Shown: piece by piece, positions 34,468 to 43,375 of the stretch
Numbering within the stretch: position 1 is the stretch's first letter
How the letters are laid out: each line of letters starts with the position of its first letter
NCBI GenBank assembly: GCA_903789615.1
Contig: CAIFEV010000001.1
Span: 450,819-514,818 of the forward strand
Reading direction: 5' to 3'
Length of the DNA: 64,000 nucleotides
Source: an uncultured Lachnospiraceae bacterium
GTDB lineage: Bacteria > Bacillota > Clostridia > Lachnospirales > Lachnospiraceae
Notes under the pieces: generated by a model
What the model was told of the DNA's origin: nothing
Databases searched by the model: none
The model's input: the letters and a program-made list of their open reading frames with translations, nothing else
Position numbers and translations under genes: made by a program

Positions 34468-34758
34468 TCAGTCGTTCTGAGCTGCCGGGTATACAGAAAC
34501 CTGCTTCTTGTCTCTGCCCTTGCGCTCGAAACGGACGGTGCCGTCAACCAGCGCGAACAGCGTGTCATCGCCGCCGCGGCCGACATTAACGCCCGGAAGG
34601 ATCTTCGTTCCGCGCTGTCTGTAGAGGATGTTGCCTGCGAGAACAAACTGTCCGTCAGCTCTCTTGGCGCCCAGTCTCTTGGACTCGGAGTCTCTGCCGT
34701 TCTTGGTAGAACCAACGCCCTTTTTATGCGCGAATAACTGAAGGTTTAAAAATAACAT
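34468..34758 (-). CDS. rpmA: 50S ribosomal protein L27 (with cleaved N-terminal extension)
   Basis: L27 reaches the peptidyl-transferase centre. The 96-residue product begins [20 protein letters not shown]; the extension up to LQLF is the Firmicutes form that must be removed by the protease Prp so the N-terminal Ala can enter the active site. [19 protein letters not shown] follows as in all L27. Prp is encoded immediately upstream, three bases away. A strong GGAGG precedes the ATG. Confidence 0.97.
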   Translation of the reverse strand: MLFLNLQLFAHKKGVGSTKNGRDSESKRLGAKRADGQFVLAGNILYRQRGTKILPGVNVGRGGDDTLFALVDGTVRFERKGRDKKQVSVYPAAQND

Positions 34759-34760
34759 CT

Positions 34761-35090
34761 CTATACCTCCTTGTAAACCAGTGAAATGTTGTCCGGATGC
34801 GCTTCAGCCAGGTCATATATACTGGACTCAAAGCTGTTTAGCGCCAGCCGGCTCTCCCTGCTGGGAGACTCCACCGTAAGATTGAATACAACCTCCGGCT
34901 TTTCTTCATCCACGGTGTTCTCACAGGCATCATCCGTGAATTCACAGATCATGCCGATCGTATGAGAAACCAGCGTGGACACTGCTGCACAGAGAACATC
35001 GTTGCCCTCCAGTCGGAAGTCTACGTGTCCCTCAACAGAAAATCCCGTAATATCGCCAGCGGCGTTCTTACGGATTGTCACCTGCGTCAT
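34761..35090 (-). CDS. prp: Ribosomal-processing cysteine protease Prp
   Basis: Prp cuts the N-terminal extension from L27 (and from some phage proteins). The 109 residues show the catalytic His in FSVEGHVDF (about residue 22) and Cys in [11 protein letters not shown] (about 34), the two known active-site residues. It lies between rplU and rpmA as in nearly all Firmicutes. Its substrate site is present in the adjacent L27. Confidence 0.95.
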   Translation of the reverse strand: MTQVTIRKNAAGDITGFSVEGHVDFRLEGNDVLCAAVSTLVSHTIGMICEFTDDACENTVDEEKPEVVFNLTVESPSRESRLALNSFESSIYDLAEAHPDNISLVYKEV

Positions 35091-35103
35091 TCTTTAAACC
35101 TTC

Positions 35104-35412
35104 TCAGGCGTTGATCTTTTCGATCTTGACAGCGGTGTAGGCCTGTCTGTGGCCGTTCTTCTTTGCGTAGCCGGTCTTCGGCTTGTAATGGTAAACGATG
35201 ACCTTCTTGCCGCGTCCTTCCTCAACGACACTGCCGGTAACGGTAGCACCTGCAACGGTAGGATTACCTACCTTTGCGTCTTCGCCGGAAACGAAAAGAA
35301 CCTGGTCAAACGTAACAGAATCACCGGCGTTCTTTCCAAGCTTTTCAACTCTTACGATGTCGCCTTCAGAAACTGTGTACTGCTTACCACCTGTTGCAAT
35401 AACTGCGTACAT
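35104..35412 (-). CDS. rplU: 50S ribosomal protein L21
   Basis: A 102-residue large-subunit protein. [40 protein letters not shown] and the C-terminal [14 protein letters not shown] are typical. The ATG at 35412 follows AGGAGGTG at the right distance; a longer in-frame reading to 35463 is only leader. First gene of the rplU-prp-rpmA-obgE-yhbY-nadD-yqeK-rsfS series. Confidence 0.97.
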   Translation of the reverse strand: MYAVIATGGKQYTVSEGDIVRVEKLGKNAGDSVTFDQVLFVSGEDAKVGNPTVAGATVTGSVVEEGRGKKVIVYHYKPKTGYAKKNGHRQAYTAVKIEKINA

Positions 35413-35487
35413 AATGGCACCTCCTGATAAATACTCGCCGGCTTCGGGGGCTTTTATAAGCACTTAACCCACACCGAGCGGCACACA
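35413..35487 (-). promoter_or_regulatory. Candidate L21 leader
   Basis: About 75 bases between the predicted transcript start and rplU, with GC-rich complementary stretches (GCCGCTCGG, CCCCCGAAGCCGGCG). An L21 leader that allows self-regulation is known in Firmicutes, and position and length fit, but the fold was not checked against the known consensus. Confidence 0.4.
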
Positions 35488-35493
35488 GAAAAT

Positions 35494-35523
35494 ATAATAT
35501 ACTCTCACCATTCTTTCTGTCAA
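35494..35523 (-). promoter_or_regulatory. Promoter of the rplU operon
   Basis: On the reverse strand a perfect TTGACA (35523-35518), an 18-base gap and TATTAT (35499-35494). It lies right after the PAP2 gene and about 82 bases before rplU. Confidence 0.75.
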
Positions 35524-35529
35524 GAGAAA

Positions 35530-36045
35530 TTATACAAAAAACAGCATTCCGAATGCAATTGCGAATCCCCAGCCGGCAAGGATATCCCGCGGAAAGTGAA
35601 CCCCGGCGAGCAGCCGGCTCAGGGAAATAAGAAATGCCACGACAAGAAGAACGGCGCCAAGCGGCACGGAGAGAAAAAATCCCGCCGCAGCGATGATTAC
35701 CGCACTTGCCGCGTGACGGCTCGGAAAAGAACGGCCGCTTTTGTCCTTCGGGATCAGCGGTGTGACAGGATATACACTGTACGGCCTCGGAAAATCATAT
35801 TTCCGGCGCAGCAGTGTGACACTTACAAAGAGGGCTGCCGGGATAAGAAGTTCTTTGAGGAAAACGGCGCGGCTCTGGCGGGCCATAGTAAAAATAAGCA
35901 TCCCCATGTACGTAGCCGCAGAAACAAAAGGAAGTCCACGGTAACATGCTTCCAGGAGTCTGAAAGCCGCTGCATGTTGTTTGAAGAAAGCCGATACACG
36001 CGGATATACGGTTTTATAATACCGGCTTTCCGGAGAACGCTTCAT
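35530..36045 (-). CDS. PAP2-family membrane phosphatase
   Basis: A 171-residue membrane protein with the three acid-phosphatase motifs: KYDFPRPY (about residues 84-91), SFPSRHAAS (about 106-114, Arg in place of the common Gly of P-S-G-H) and SRLLAGVHFPRD (about 143-154). Such enzymes release phosphate from lipid phosphates such as undecaprenyl or phosphatidylglycerol phosphate; the substrate is unknown. Its ATG lies inside the last 32 bases of the RNase E/G gene, so the two are cotranscribed. Confidence 0.85.
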   Translation of the reverse strand: MKRSPESRYYKTVYPRVSAFFKQHAAAFRLLEACYRGLPFVSAATYMGMLIFTMARQSRAVFLKELLIPAALFVSVTLLRRKYDFPRPYSVYPVTPLIPKDKSGRSFPSRHAASAVIIAAAGFFLSVPLGAVLLVVAFLISLSRLLAGVHFPRDILAGWGFAIAFGMLFFV

Positions 36046-37225
36046 AGATATCTCTGCCCTCTTTTTTTCTCGTTATTTCAACAAGCCCGAGTCTGGTCAT
36101 GTCAAGCACCTGTACCGGAACCGGATCAGACTTCACGGCTTTCCGCAAAGCTTCAAGCAGAAGCGCCTTGCTTTCATCAGATTTCATGCTGATGAAATCA
36201 ACGAGGATCATGCCGCTTATATTGCGCAGCCTGAGCTGCCTTGCCACCTCACCTGCCGCTTCCAGATTCACTGCCAGTTTCTTCTTTTCCGGTACGGCCG
36301 GACCGCTGCTGCTGGAAGCGGCGGCATTGACATCGATGGCGGTCAGCGCTTCCGTCCGGTCGATGTACAGATTGGCGCCGCTTTTCATGCGGACAATCCG
36401 CGCGAGTGCCCTGTCGCGCGCTGTCTTAAGGCGGTAGAGGCTGCTGAGCGGATACGAAGCGTCTTCATAGACGGTGAGCTTCACCTTTCCGGCAAGAAAG
36501 GATTCCGGAAAGCACCTGTAAATCTCCGGGACATCTGTCACCAGTTCCGGTTCACTTTCTTTCGGAAGCTGCTCAATCTCCCTCTCCCACTCTTTCTGTC
36601 CTTCTCCGATCTGCGTGCAGGCAGGGGCGGTCATCGCACGGGCAAAGATTTCTTCCATCCGGTCTCTCAGGCATTTCGCCTCAGCCAGGACATCATCCGC
36701 ACAGGCACCGGCGGCATTGGTGCGCACGATAAAGCCGCAGGGAAGTCCCGCTTTATTGTCATCCGGCAGAGTCATTTCCAGCAGGGCTGCCTTTAAGACC
36801 GGATCCTGCTCCCTTCTTTTCATCTTTTTGGAGAATTGGACCGATCTGACTCCTGCCGTGAGGACCAGGAAGTATCCGGTGAGTGACAGAGCGGATGTCA
36901 GGAGCGCTTCTTTCGGGGCGATGGCCGGCCGTTTTACCTGGACGGCGACCCGGTCGCCGCCTTTCGGGAGGTGATTCTCAGATGCAGGATAGTCCGGCCA
37001 GAAAGCGCGCCGGTTGTCGCTCAGAGAATAATATCCCCGTGCGCCTTTCTGAAATTCGATAAAGCAGCCGCCAAGCTGCGGGATTACACGCTCGACGCGT
37101 CCCACGTAGATGTTCCCTGTCGGCAGGTCAGGATCCGGTGCATTTATCCGGATACAGCGTCCGTCCAGAAAACACGCGCTGACGAGTCTGCCGTCCAATT
37201 TTGTGATTACTGCCTTTGCTTTCAC
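36014..37225 (-). CDS. Ribonuclease E/G family protein lacking the zinc-link
   Basis: A 403-residue endoribonuclease of the RNase E/G family, acting in rRNA or mRNA processing. It has the S1 RNA-binding part (GNIYVGRVERVIPQLGGCFI, about residues 37-56) and the DNase I-like catalytic part with both metal-binding Asp residues: YIDRTEALTAIDVNAA (about 285-300) and GMILVDFISM (about 338-347). It ends at LVEITRKKEGRDIYEAFSGK, just where other members carry the C-x-x-C zinc link and the small domain used for tetramer formation. Starts with GTG, ten bases after hisI. The missing tail may be a lineage feature rather than a mutation. Confidence 0.87.
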   Translation of the reverse strand: MKAKAVITKLDGRLVSACFLDGRCIRINAPDPDLPTGNIYVGRVERVIPQLGGCFIEFQKGARGYYSLSDNRRAFWPDYPASENHLPKGGDRVAVQVKRPAIAPKEALLTSALSLTGYFLVLTAGVRSVQFSKKMKRREQDPVLKAALLEMTLPDDNKAGLPCGFIVRTNAAGACADDVLAEAKCLRDRMEEIFARAMTAPACTQIGEGQKEWEREIEQLPKESEPELVTDVPEIYRCFPESFLAGKVKLTVYEDASYPLSSLYRLKTARDRALARIVRMKSGANLYIDRTEALTAIDVNAAASSSSGPAVPEKKKLAVNLEAAGEVARQLRLRNISGMILVDFISMKSDESKALLLEALRKAVKSDPVPVQVLDMTRLGLVEITRKKEGRDIYEAFSGKPVL

Positions 37226-37234
37226 GTCGTCTTA

Positions 37235-38209
37235 TCAGATCTCCAGAAGTGTCCTGTAGAAACAGGTCCTGTGTCCCGTGTGACAGGCTCCGCCGACCTG
37301 CCTGACCTTTAAAAGCAGCGTGTCCGCGTCACAGTCGACGTACATCCGCTTTACGTACTGCAGATGCCCGCTTGTGAGCCCCTTGGTCCAGAGCTCCTGC
37401 CGGCTCCGGCTGAAATAGGTCGCCAGTCCAGTCTCGCAGGTTTTGCGGAACGCTTCCTCATTCATGTAGGCCATCATAAGGACCTCACAGGTTTGCTCGT
37501 CCTGGACGATGCACGGAATCAGGCCGTTTGCGTCAAGTTTAAATTCCGTGAAGGGCATTGCCGGGTCGAGCGTGTGAACGGCGATGCCTGCATCCCGCAG
37601 CTGCCGCTTGAGCTGCCAGAACGTCTCGCCGGTTTCGGTCAGAAACTCACCGGACAGGCCGAGCGCATTCCGCTTCTGAAGAATTTCTACGGCCTGCGCG
37701 CGGTCAGTCTTGTCGGAGAGCACAATGTAATTCAGCCCTCCCGGCGCCATGTCCGGAATATCCGGAGAAATGACAAATGCAACCCGGTCCGCCGCCGCTT
37801 CGGCAAGCGCGTCGTTTCCGCCCGGAATATGATTTAGCGCTACCCGGCTGCTTCCGTAACTGCGGCAGAGTTCTTCCATCAGATCGACATTGCTTATCCG
37901 CTCTTCGTCCAGAATCACCACAGATGCGCCGGCTTTCACATAATTGTCGGCGTCTTCGCGGTTCAGGATGTTTCCGCCGACCCAGACCGGCATACTGACC
38001 GTACGGCAGATTTTCCGGATGTCTACAAGCGCCGCTTCCTGTGAAGCGGTGTCATACGAATAGTCAAAGACAAGCAGCGCATCGGCGCCCCGGCGCTCCT
38101 GCATGTCTGCCGCACCCGCAAGGTCTCCTTCGAACTTCTCTGTGAGATCCACGTCACGGTAGGCCGTTCCGTCTTTTATATATAAAACCGGTACAAGAAT
38201 ACGGTCCAT
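37235..38209 (-). CDS. hisI: Phosphoribosyl-AMP cyclohydrolase HisI with N-terminal HisA/HisF-like domain, no HisE
   Basis: The 324-residue protein joins a barrel domain of HisA/HisF type (residues of about 1-215, starting [11 protein letters not shown]) to a HisI domain (about 225-324) with [36 protein letters not shown] and the metal site [16 protein letters not shown]. HisI opens the ring of phosphoribosyl-AMP in step three of histidine synthesis. Related Clostridia proteins carry a further C-terminal HisE domain (from recalled family members); this one stops right after the HisI domain. The barrel domain keeps few catalytic residues and its task is unknown. Last his gene of this operon, four bases after hisA. 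Confidence 0.88.
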   Translation of the reverse strand: MDRILVPVLYIKDGTAYRDVDLTEKFEGDLAGAADMQERRGADALLVFDYSYDTASQEAALVDIRKICRTVSMPVWVGGNILNREDADNYVKAGASVVILDEERISNVDLMEELCRSYGSSRVALNHIPGGNDALAEAAADRVAFVISPDIPDMAPGGLNYIVLSDKTDRAQAVEILQKRNALGLSGEFLTETGETFWQLKRQLRDAGIAVHTLDPAMPFTEFKLDANGLIPCIVQDEQTCEVLMMAYMNEEAFRKTCETGLATYFSRSRQELWTKGLTSGHLQYVKRMYVDCDADTLLLKVRQVGGACHTGHRTCFYRTLLEI

Positions 38210-38212
38210 ATC

Positions 38213-38941
38213 TCACTCCTGTTTCCTCTCAAATCTGCGGACCGCGTCGGCAAGCCGTATCTTCTTTTCATATATGGCCTTTCCGATAATCACCCCGCTG
38301 ATGCCGGCAGTTTCCAGATTCTCAAGATCTTCCATGCAGGAGACGCCGCCTGAGCAGATAACGTCAAGGCCGGTCTTCTCTGTGAGAACCCTGGTTGCCT
38401 CGACATTCGGCCCGGAGAGCATGCCGTCGCGGGAGATGTCCGTGTAAATAATCGTCCTGACGCCCAGATCCTTCATCTGAAGCGCAAGGTCCAGGCTTGT
38501 CACGTCCGAAGTCCGTTCCCAGGCGTCCGTCGCTACCCATCCGTCTTTTGCATCGATTCCGACCACAATCCGGCCGGCACCGAACGTCTCGATTGCTTTC
38601 CGGACAAATCCGGGGTCTTCGACCGCTTTTGTGCCGATAATCACCCGGGCTACACCCTGGTTCAGGACCTCTTCGATATCCTGAAGAGTCCGGATTCCGC
38701 CGCCCAGTTCCACGGGAATGCTGACCGTCCGCACGATCTCCCGCACCGCCTCGGCATTGTAAGAATGCCCTTTTCTGGCGCCGTCCAGATCCACGTTGTG
38801 AATATAGGAGGCACCGGCCTTTTCAAAAGCCGCGGCAGCCTGCCACGGGTGCTCGTAATATTCGGTAACCTCGTCGAAATCACCCTTGCGCAGACGGACA
38901 CACCGGCCGTCTTTCATGTCGATCGCTGGGTACAGTCTCAT
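38213..38941 (-). CDS. hisA: HisA, ProFAR isomerase
   Basis: Isomerises ProFAR to PRFAR in histidine synthesis. The 242-residue barrel starts LYPAIDMKDGRCVRL with the catalytic Asp (about residue 7), has the phosphate sites GGGIRT (about 78-83) and SGGVSCMEDLE, and the second catalytic Asp in TDISRDGMLSGPN (about 126). ATG 38941 overlaps the hisB stop; a GTG three bases before it is equally possible. AAGGAA precedes both. Confidence 0.95.
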   Translation of the reverse strand: MRLYPAIDMKDGRCVRLRKGDFDEVTEYYEHPWQAAAAFEKAGASYIHNVDLDGARKGHSYNAEAVREIVRTVSIPVELGGGIRTLQDIEEVLNQGVARVIIGTKAVEDPGFVRKAIETFGAGRIVVGIDAKDGWVATDAWERTSDVTSLDLALQMKDLGVRTIIYTDISRDGMLSGPNVEATRVLTEKTGLDVICSGGVSCMEDLENLETAGISGVIIGKAIYEKKIRLADAVRRFERKQE

Positions 38942-39537
38942 CACAAACTTCCTTTCGTGGAGAGAACATCTTTGATGCGCGGATCCGTTGAAATTGCCAT
39001 GTCCAGAGCTCTTGCAAATGCCTTGTACATACCCTCGATGATATGGTGGTCATTTTCTCCGGCCAGCTCCTTAAGGTGCAGGTTCATTCCGGCGCTGTAA
39101 CTCACAGCGTAGAAAAACTCGTGAACCATCTGGGTGTCATAGGTTCCGACGCGTTCCGTGTGAAAGGATGCATCAAATCCGAGCACCGGTCTTCCGGAGA
39201 GATCGACCGCACAGAGAATCAGCGCCTCGTCCATCGGCAGGATACTCTCGCCGAAGCGGCGGATCCCCTTCTTGTCCCCAACAGCTCTTGCGATTGCCGT
39301 GCCCAGAACAATTCCGACATCTTCTATGGTGTGATGGCAGTCTACGTCCAGATCTCCTCTGCAGGTAAGTGTCAGGTCAAAAAAGCCGTGTTTTGCGAAC
39401 GAACGCAGCATATGATCCAGAAATCCGACACCGGTCGAAATCTCGCTCTTTCCCTCTCCGTCCAGATTCAGGGTGCAGGTGATATCGGTTTCGGCAGTTT
39501 TGCGGGATACCTGCGCGATTCTTTTTAACTCACACAT
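38941..39537 (-). CDS. hisB: Imidazoleglycerol-phosphate dehydratase
   Basis: Dehydrates imidazole glycerol phosphate to the acetol phosphate. The 198-residue single-function form shows GFLDHMLRSFAKHG (about residues 38-51), DCHHTIEDVGI (about 66-76) and MDEALILC, the metal-binding His and Glu sets. There is no histidinol phosphatase domain, as usual in Firmicutes. It lies between hisD and hisA. Confidence 0.96.
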   Translation of the reverse strand: MCELKRIAQVSRKTAETDITCTLNLDGEGKSEISTGVGFLDHMLRSFAKHGFFDLTLTCRGDLDVDCHHTIEDVGIVLGTAIARAVGDKKGIRRFGESILPMDEALILCAVDLSGRPVLGFDASFHTERVGTYDTQMVHEFFYAVSYSAGMNLHLKELAGENDHHIIEGMYKAFARALDMAISTDPRIKDVLSTKGSL

Positions 39538-39539
39538 CT

Positions 39540-40847
39540 TCAGGCTTCCTTTCCGACATCTTCAAAACGGACTCTGACCGCATTGGCATGAGCCGTCAGT
39601 CCTTCAGCCTCGGCAAATGTCTCAATATCCCTGTGCATCCCCTGAAGTGCCTGCCTGGAGCAGGAAATGATGCTGGATTTTTTGAGGAAATCCTCGACAG
39701 AGAGCGCCGAGAAGAACCGGGCGGTCCCGTTGGTCGGAAGCACGTGGTTCGGTCCTGCCATATAATCGCCGAGCGGTTCGGAACTGTTCTCTCCGAGGAA
39801 GATGGCGCCCGCGTTGCGGATTTTCGTCATCGTGTCCCAGGGATCGGCCGTCACAATCTCAAGGTGCTCGGAGGCTATATCATTGACCATGCTGATGGCA
39901 GCGTCCATGTCCGGCGCGATGAGGATACAGCCGTAATTATCAAGGGAAGCGCGGATGATGTCGGCTCTCGAGAGAGTTTTCAGATATCCGTCAATTTCAT
40001 CCGATACGTCGCGCGCCAGTTTCTCGGAGGTGGTCACGAGAATGGCGCTGGCGAGCTGGTCATGCTCGGCCTGCGAGAGAAGGTCCGCTGCCACATAGTG
40101 CGCATTGGCTGTCTCGTCGGCGAGAATCTGGACCTCAGACGGTCCTGCCACGGAATCGATGCCGACATACCCGAATACGGCCTTTTTGGCGAGTGCAACA
40201 AAGATATTGCCGGGCCCGGTGATCTTGTCAACCTTCGGTATAGAAGCGGTTCCAAACGCCATTGCCGCGATCGCCTGGGCGCCGCCCGCCTTGTAGATCG
40301 TGTCAACGCCGGCTTCATGTGCGGCGACGAGGGTCGTCGGATAAACTTTTCCTTCCGCGTTGCAGGGAGTGCACATGATGATTTCGTCTACTCCGGCTAC
40401 GCGGGCCGGAATGACATTCATCAGGACGGATGACGGATACGCAGCCTTTCCGCCCGGCACATAGACGCCTGCTCTGTGCAGCGGTGTCACACGCTGCCCG
40501 AGAATCATTCCGTCCGGTCTTGTGATGAACCAGGACTTCTGAAGCTCATTTTCGTGGAACGCGCGGATGTTGACGATCGCCTTGCGGATGACATCAAGGA
40601 GAGCCGGATCGACCTGGCTGTAGGCCTCTTCGATTTCCCCGCCGGTCACGCGGATGGTGTCCGGATTCAGATCTGCTTTGTCGAATTTCCTTGTGTACTC
40701 AAAAAGCGCCGCATCGCCCTTAGTTCTGACAGCATCCAGAATCTCGCGCACGGTGCTCTCGTATTTCCCGTAGCTGCTGGGGCTTCTCTTTTTCAGCAGT
40801 TCCTGAATGCTTAATTTTGTCTCATCGGTAAGTTTCAGTGTCCTCAT
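39540..40847 (-). CDS. hisD: Histidinol dehydrogenase
   Basis: Oxidises histidinol to histidine in two NAD-dependent steps. The 435-residue protein has the signatures VYVPGGKAAYPSSVLM, DKITGPGNIFVALAK, DSVAGPSEVQILAD and MAGPNHVLPT. The ATG at 40847 has AAAGGAGA six bases before it; a GTG three bases upstream is less likely. It lies between hisG and hisB. Confidence 0.97.
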   Translation of the reverse strand: MRTLKLTDETKLSIQELLKKRSPSSYGKYESTVREILDAVRTKGDAALFEYTRKFDKADLNPDTIRVTGGEIEEAYSQVDPALLDVIRKAIVNIRAFHENELQKSWFITRPDGMILGQRVTPLHRAGVYVPGGKAAYPSSVLMNVIPARVAGVDEIIMCTPCNAEGKVYPTTLVAAHEAGVDTIYKAGGAQAIAAMAFGTASIPKVDKITGPGNIFVALAKKAVFGYVGIDSVAGPSEVQILADETANAHYVAADLLSQAEHDQLASAILVTTSEKLARDVSDEIDGYLKTLSRADIIRASLDNYGCILIAPDMDAAISMVNDIASEHLEIVTADPWDTMTKIRNAGAIFLGENSSEPLGDYMAGPNHVLPTNGTARFFSALSVEDFLKKSSIISCSRQALQGMHRDIETFAEAEGLTAHANAVRVRFEDVGKEA

Positions 40848-40859
40848 CACGATTCTCCT

Positions 40860-41510
40860 TTATGCATTCTGACTTTCCTGATACTGCCGGATGTCCCGGA
40901 TCAGGGTCATGATCCGTTCATTTTCCATCTTCATGGACACCTGGTTCACGACGATCCGGGCGGAAAGCGGAACGATTTCTTCCAGAACTTCAAGACCGTT
41001 TTCCTTCAGGGTCGTTCCGGTTTCGACAATGTCGACGATAACCTCGGCCAGACCTACGATCGGTGCGAGCTCAACCGATCCGTTCAGTTTGATGATTTCG
41101 ACGGTCTGATGTTTTTTGTTGTAAAAGTAGTCTTTGGCGATGTTCGGATATTTGCTTGCAACACGGATGAGCTCGTGGTGCTGCAGCTTTTCGGCCGCCT
41201 GCTTCGGGCCGGCAACGCACATGCGGCAGCGGCCGATGCCCAGGTCATACACTTCGTAGAGCGCCCGCTTCTCTTCCAGAAGCGTGTCCTTGCCGACGAT
41301 CCCGATGTCGGCGGCGCCATACTCGACGTATGTCGGAACATCCGAAGGCTTGGCGAGGAAGAAGCGGACGTGCTGCTCTTCGTTTGTAAAAATGAGCTTG
41401 CGGGTGTCAGGATCTTTCATCTCTTCGCAGGTGATGCCCACATGCTCCAGAATATCCATGGCGCTTTTGGCCAGACGCCCTTTTGCGAGGGCAAATGTCA
41501 GATACCGCAT
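40860..41510 (-). CDS. hisG: ATP phosphoribosyltransferase, short form catalytic subunit
   Basis: First step of histidine synthesis: ATP plus PRPP to phosphoribosyl-ATP. The 216-residue short form lacks the C-terminal regulatory domain and needs HisZ, encoded immediately before it. [17 protein letters not shown] at the start, [18 protein letters not shown] and the PRPP loop [22 protein letters not shown] segment ([18 protein letters not shown], about residues 157-174) are visible. Its ATG directly follows the hisZ stop. Confidence 0.96.
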   Translation of the reverse strand: MRYLTFALAKGRLAKSAMDILEHVGITCEEMKDPDTRKLIFTNEEQHVRFFLAKPSDVPTYVEYGAADIGIVGKDTLLEEKRALYEVYDLGIGRCRMCVAGPKQAAEKLQHHELIRVASKYPNIAKDYFYNKKHQTVEIIKLNGSVELAPIVGLAEVIVDIVETGTTLKENGLEVLEEIVPLSARIVVNQVSMKMENERIMTLIRDIRQYQESQNA

Positions 41511-42752
41511 TCAGGCCTCCCCTTTTTGTGAAATCTCTTCGACGCGGAGCCGCTGCTCCTTACCGTTCTCGCACAGGTAAATCCACTCATACTGGCCTTC
41601 CCTGGCAACTTTGAGGTAGTCCTCAAGCTGCGTGCCGCTCTTTCTGCGCATCATGCAGACGCGGATGCCTTCTGCCCGTCTGTGGGCTGAGGAAAATAAA
41701 GCCGCCTGGAAATCATCTCTGCCATAGACGAGAAGGATGCCGTTGCGCTCAAGCGGAACGCCGATTTTCTGGCGCTGGAGGGCCGTGAGAAGGCGGTCCA
41801 CATTTACCGAAAATCCGATCGAGGCGCGGTCAGAGCCGAACTGCCCCATAAGACGGTCATACCGGCCTCCGTTGATGACCGGTTCCCCCGTGCCGAATGT
41901 GAAAGCGTGCAGGATAATTCCGGTGTAATATGCGTGCGAGCTCAGGTCGCCGAGATCAAAAGAAACGTGATCCGCATATCCGTTGGCCGAGAGTACGGCG
42001 TACAGGTCTTTCAGGCGCTTGACGGCCGCCAGGCACTCCGGGATATAGGTCATTTTCTCTGCGCGCTCCAGCACATCGAAACTCCCGAACAGTGTGGGAA
42101 GCGCGACAAGCGCGTCGGTTATCATATCGCCGATGTCGTGCGAATGCAGCAGCTCCTCCACACCGAACAGATTCTTCTCAACGATGAGCGACTTAAGTTC
42201 CTCCTCGTCATCCCCCGAGATGCCCGCCTCCGAGAGAAGCCCGCCGAAGAACTGGACGTTTCCCAGTTCCACCTGAAACTCATTCAGTCCGACTGCCTTC
42301 ATGCAGTCGATCGTCATCATCACGATCTCTGCGTCCGCATCGATCGAATCGTCTCCGATGAGTTCGGCGCCTGCCATCGTGTTTTCCTTCAGCCGGCCCT
42401 GGTAATATTTGCTGTCGTTGACAAATGTATTCTCGACATAACACAGCTTCACAGCGGTTCTGCACTCGTCGTAGTATTTGCTTGCGGAGCGCGCGATCGA
42501 CGGCGTCATGTCCGGCCGTAAGCACAGTGTGTGGCCGTACCGGTCAAAAAACTTGAAAAGCTCCGTGCTTGGCACCGATCCTTTTTCCTTTGAGAACACG
42601 TCAAAGAACTCAAAAGTGGGCGTCTGGATGTCGGAATACCCGTAAAGGTTCAGGACATCGTGGAGTTTTGACTCGATCTGCTCTTTTTCTGCGCATTCCC
42701 TGCCGTATATGTCGCGGACACCCTCCGGTGTGTGCAGAAGATCCTTCTTCAT
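41511..42752 (-). CDS. hisZ: ATP phosphoribosyltransferase regulatory subunit HisZ
   Basis: A histidyl-tRNA-synthetase-like protein that activates short HisG and makes it sensitive to histidine. The 413 residues start with HTPEGVRDIYG, have CLRPDMTPSIARSAS (the motif-2 region), and HAFTFGTGEPVINGGRYDRLM (given in part), which resembles motif 3 of HisRS. It has no complete anticodon-binding domain and sits directly before hisG, so HisZ is favoured over HisRS. First gene of this his operon. Confidence 0.93.
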   Translation of the reverse strand: MKKDLLHTPEGVRDIYGRECAEKEQIESKLHDVLNLYGYSDIQTPTFEFFDVFSKEKGSVPSTELFKFFDRYGHTLCLRPDMTPSIARSASKYYDECRTAVKLCYVENTFVNDSKYYQGRLKENTMAGAELIGDDSIDADAEIVMMTIDCMKAVGLNEFQVELGNVQFFGGLLSEAGISGDDEEELKSLIVEKNLFGVEELLHSHDIGDMITDALVALPTLFGSFDVLERAEKMTYIPECLAAVKRLKDLYAVLSANGYADHVSFDLGDLSSHAYYTGIILHAFTFGTGEPVINGGRYDRLMGQFGSDRASIGFSVNVDRLLTALQRQKIGVPLERNGILLVYGRDDFQAALFSSAHRRAEGIRVCMMRRKSGTQLEDYLKVAREGQYEWIYLCENGKEQRLRVEEISQKGEA

Positions 42753-42799
42753 AAGTTCATCCTCGTTTGCTTTACTATGCTAATGTGCTACCATATTGA

Positions 42800-42815
42800 T
42801 ATGCACCTGTGCATA
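42800..42815. promoter_or_regulatory. 16-base perfect palindrome upstream of hisZ
   Basis: TATGCACCTGTGCATA is fully self-complementary and lies 48 bases before the hisZ start, in the gap after recU. It may be the operator of the his operon. No T-box specifier or antiterminator elements were recognised in this 86-base gap. Confidence 0.5.
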
Positions 42816-42838
42816 CTACCATAATGGCTGCACTCCCG

Positions 42839-43375
42839 TCAACCGTCGCGGCGCGACAGGTCAGTCTGCAGAGCCTGCAGATACGGAACGGGTACTGCTC
42901 CGTACAGAGGAACGAGGAATTTACGGTCGAGCTCTTCTGCGGTGAAGCTTTTCCGTCCTCCGTTTTTTCCTCTGTTCCAGAATCTGATTATATCAGAAAA
43001 AGGCACATAATACAGTTCATCCCGGCCGGTGAAGTACAGCAGAATGAAGGCAATGCCCTGCTGCTGCTCAAAGGCGCTCATGAACGCGACCTGATGTTCA
43101 TGGATGTTGTGCAGCGGGAATGTATCGGAAAGAGATTCCTTTGCGTCAAAACATACCGGTATTCCCTGAACGACACCGATGTAGTCGACGGTACTCTTCT
43201 GGTCAAAATACGCAAGTGTGATATGACGCGTCTCCTTGTCGATCTGAAGGGGCTTGATGGGCGTCGGGATTTTCTGGATGAGGGCGAGCTTCTGACGCGC
43301 ATACCGCTCGTTTGTGACGTTGATCAGGTCTTCCAGGGTCGATCCCCGTAAACCTCTGGAATTCCAGGTTCCCAA
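42839..43375 (-). CDS. recU: Holliday junction resolvase RecU
   Basis: RecU cuts four-way DNA junctions in Gram-positive bacteria. The 178 residues follow the family: SRGLRGSTLEDLINVTNERY near the start, IQKIPTPIKPLQ, the catalytic segment STVDYIGVVQGIPVCFDAKE (about residues 61-80) with Asp and Lys in place, FPLHNIHEHQVAFM and FWNRGKNGGRKSF. The usual E-x-K is D-A-K here, a conservative change. The start is a TTG with GAAAGGAGAG five bases before it, inside the last 52 bases of the upstream pseudouridine synthase gene. recU usually lies next to a PBP1 gene; here it lies before the his operon. Confidence 0.9.
   Translation of the reverse strand: MGTWNSRGLRGSTLEDLINVTNERYARQKLALIQKIPTPIKPLQIDKETRHITLAYFDQKSTVDYIGVVQGIPVCFDAKESLSDTFPLHNIHEHQVAFMSAFEQQQGIAFILLYFTGRDELYYVPFSDIIRFWNRGKNGGRKSFTAEELDRKFLVPLYGAVPVPYLQALQTDLSRRDG

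Noticed and set aside
41511..42752. Histidyl-tRNA synthetase
   Set aside because: Directly upstream of short-form hisG, lacks a full anticodon-binding domain; HisZ fits better.
42753..42838. T-box leader for the his operon
   Set aside because: The gap is only 86 bases and shows no specifier loop, T-box sequence or terminator-antiterminator pair.
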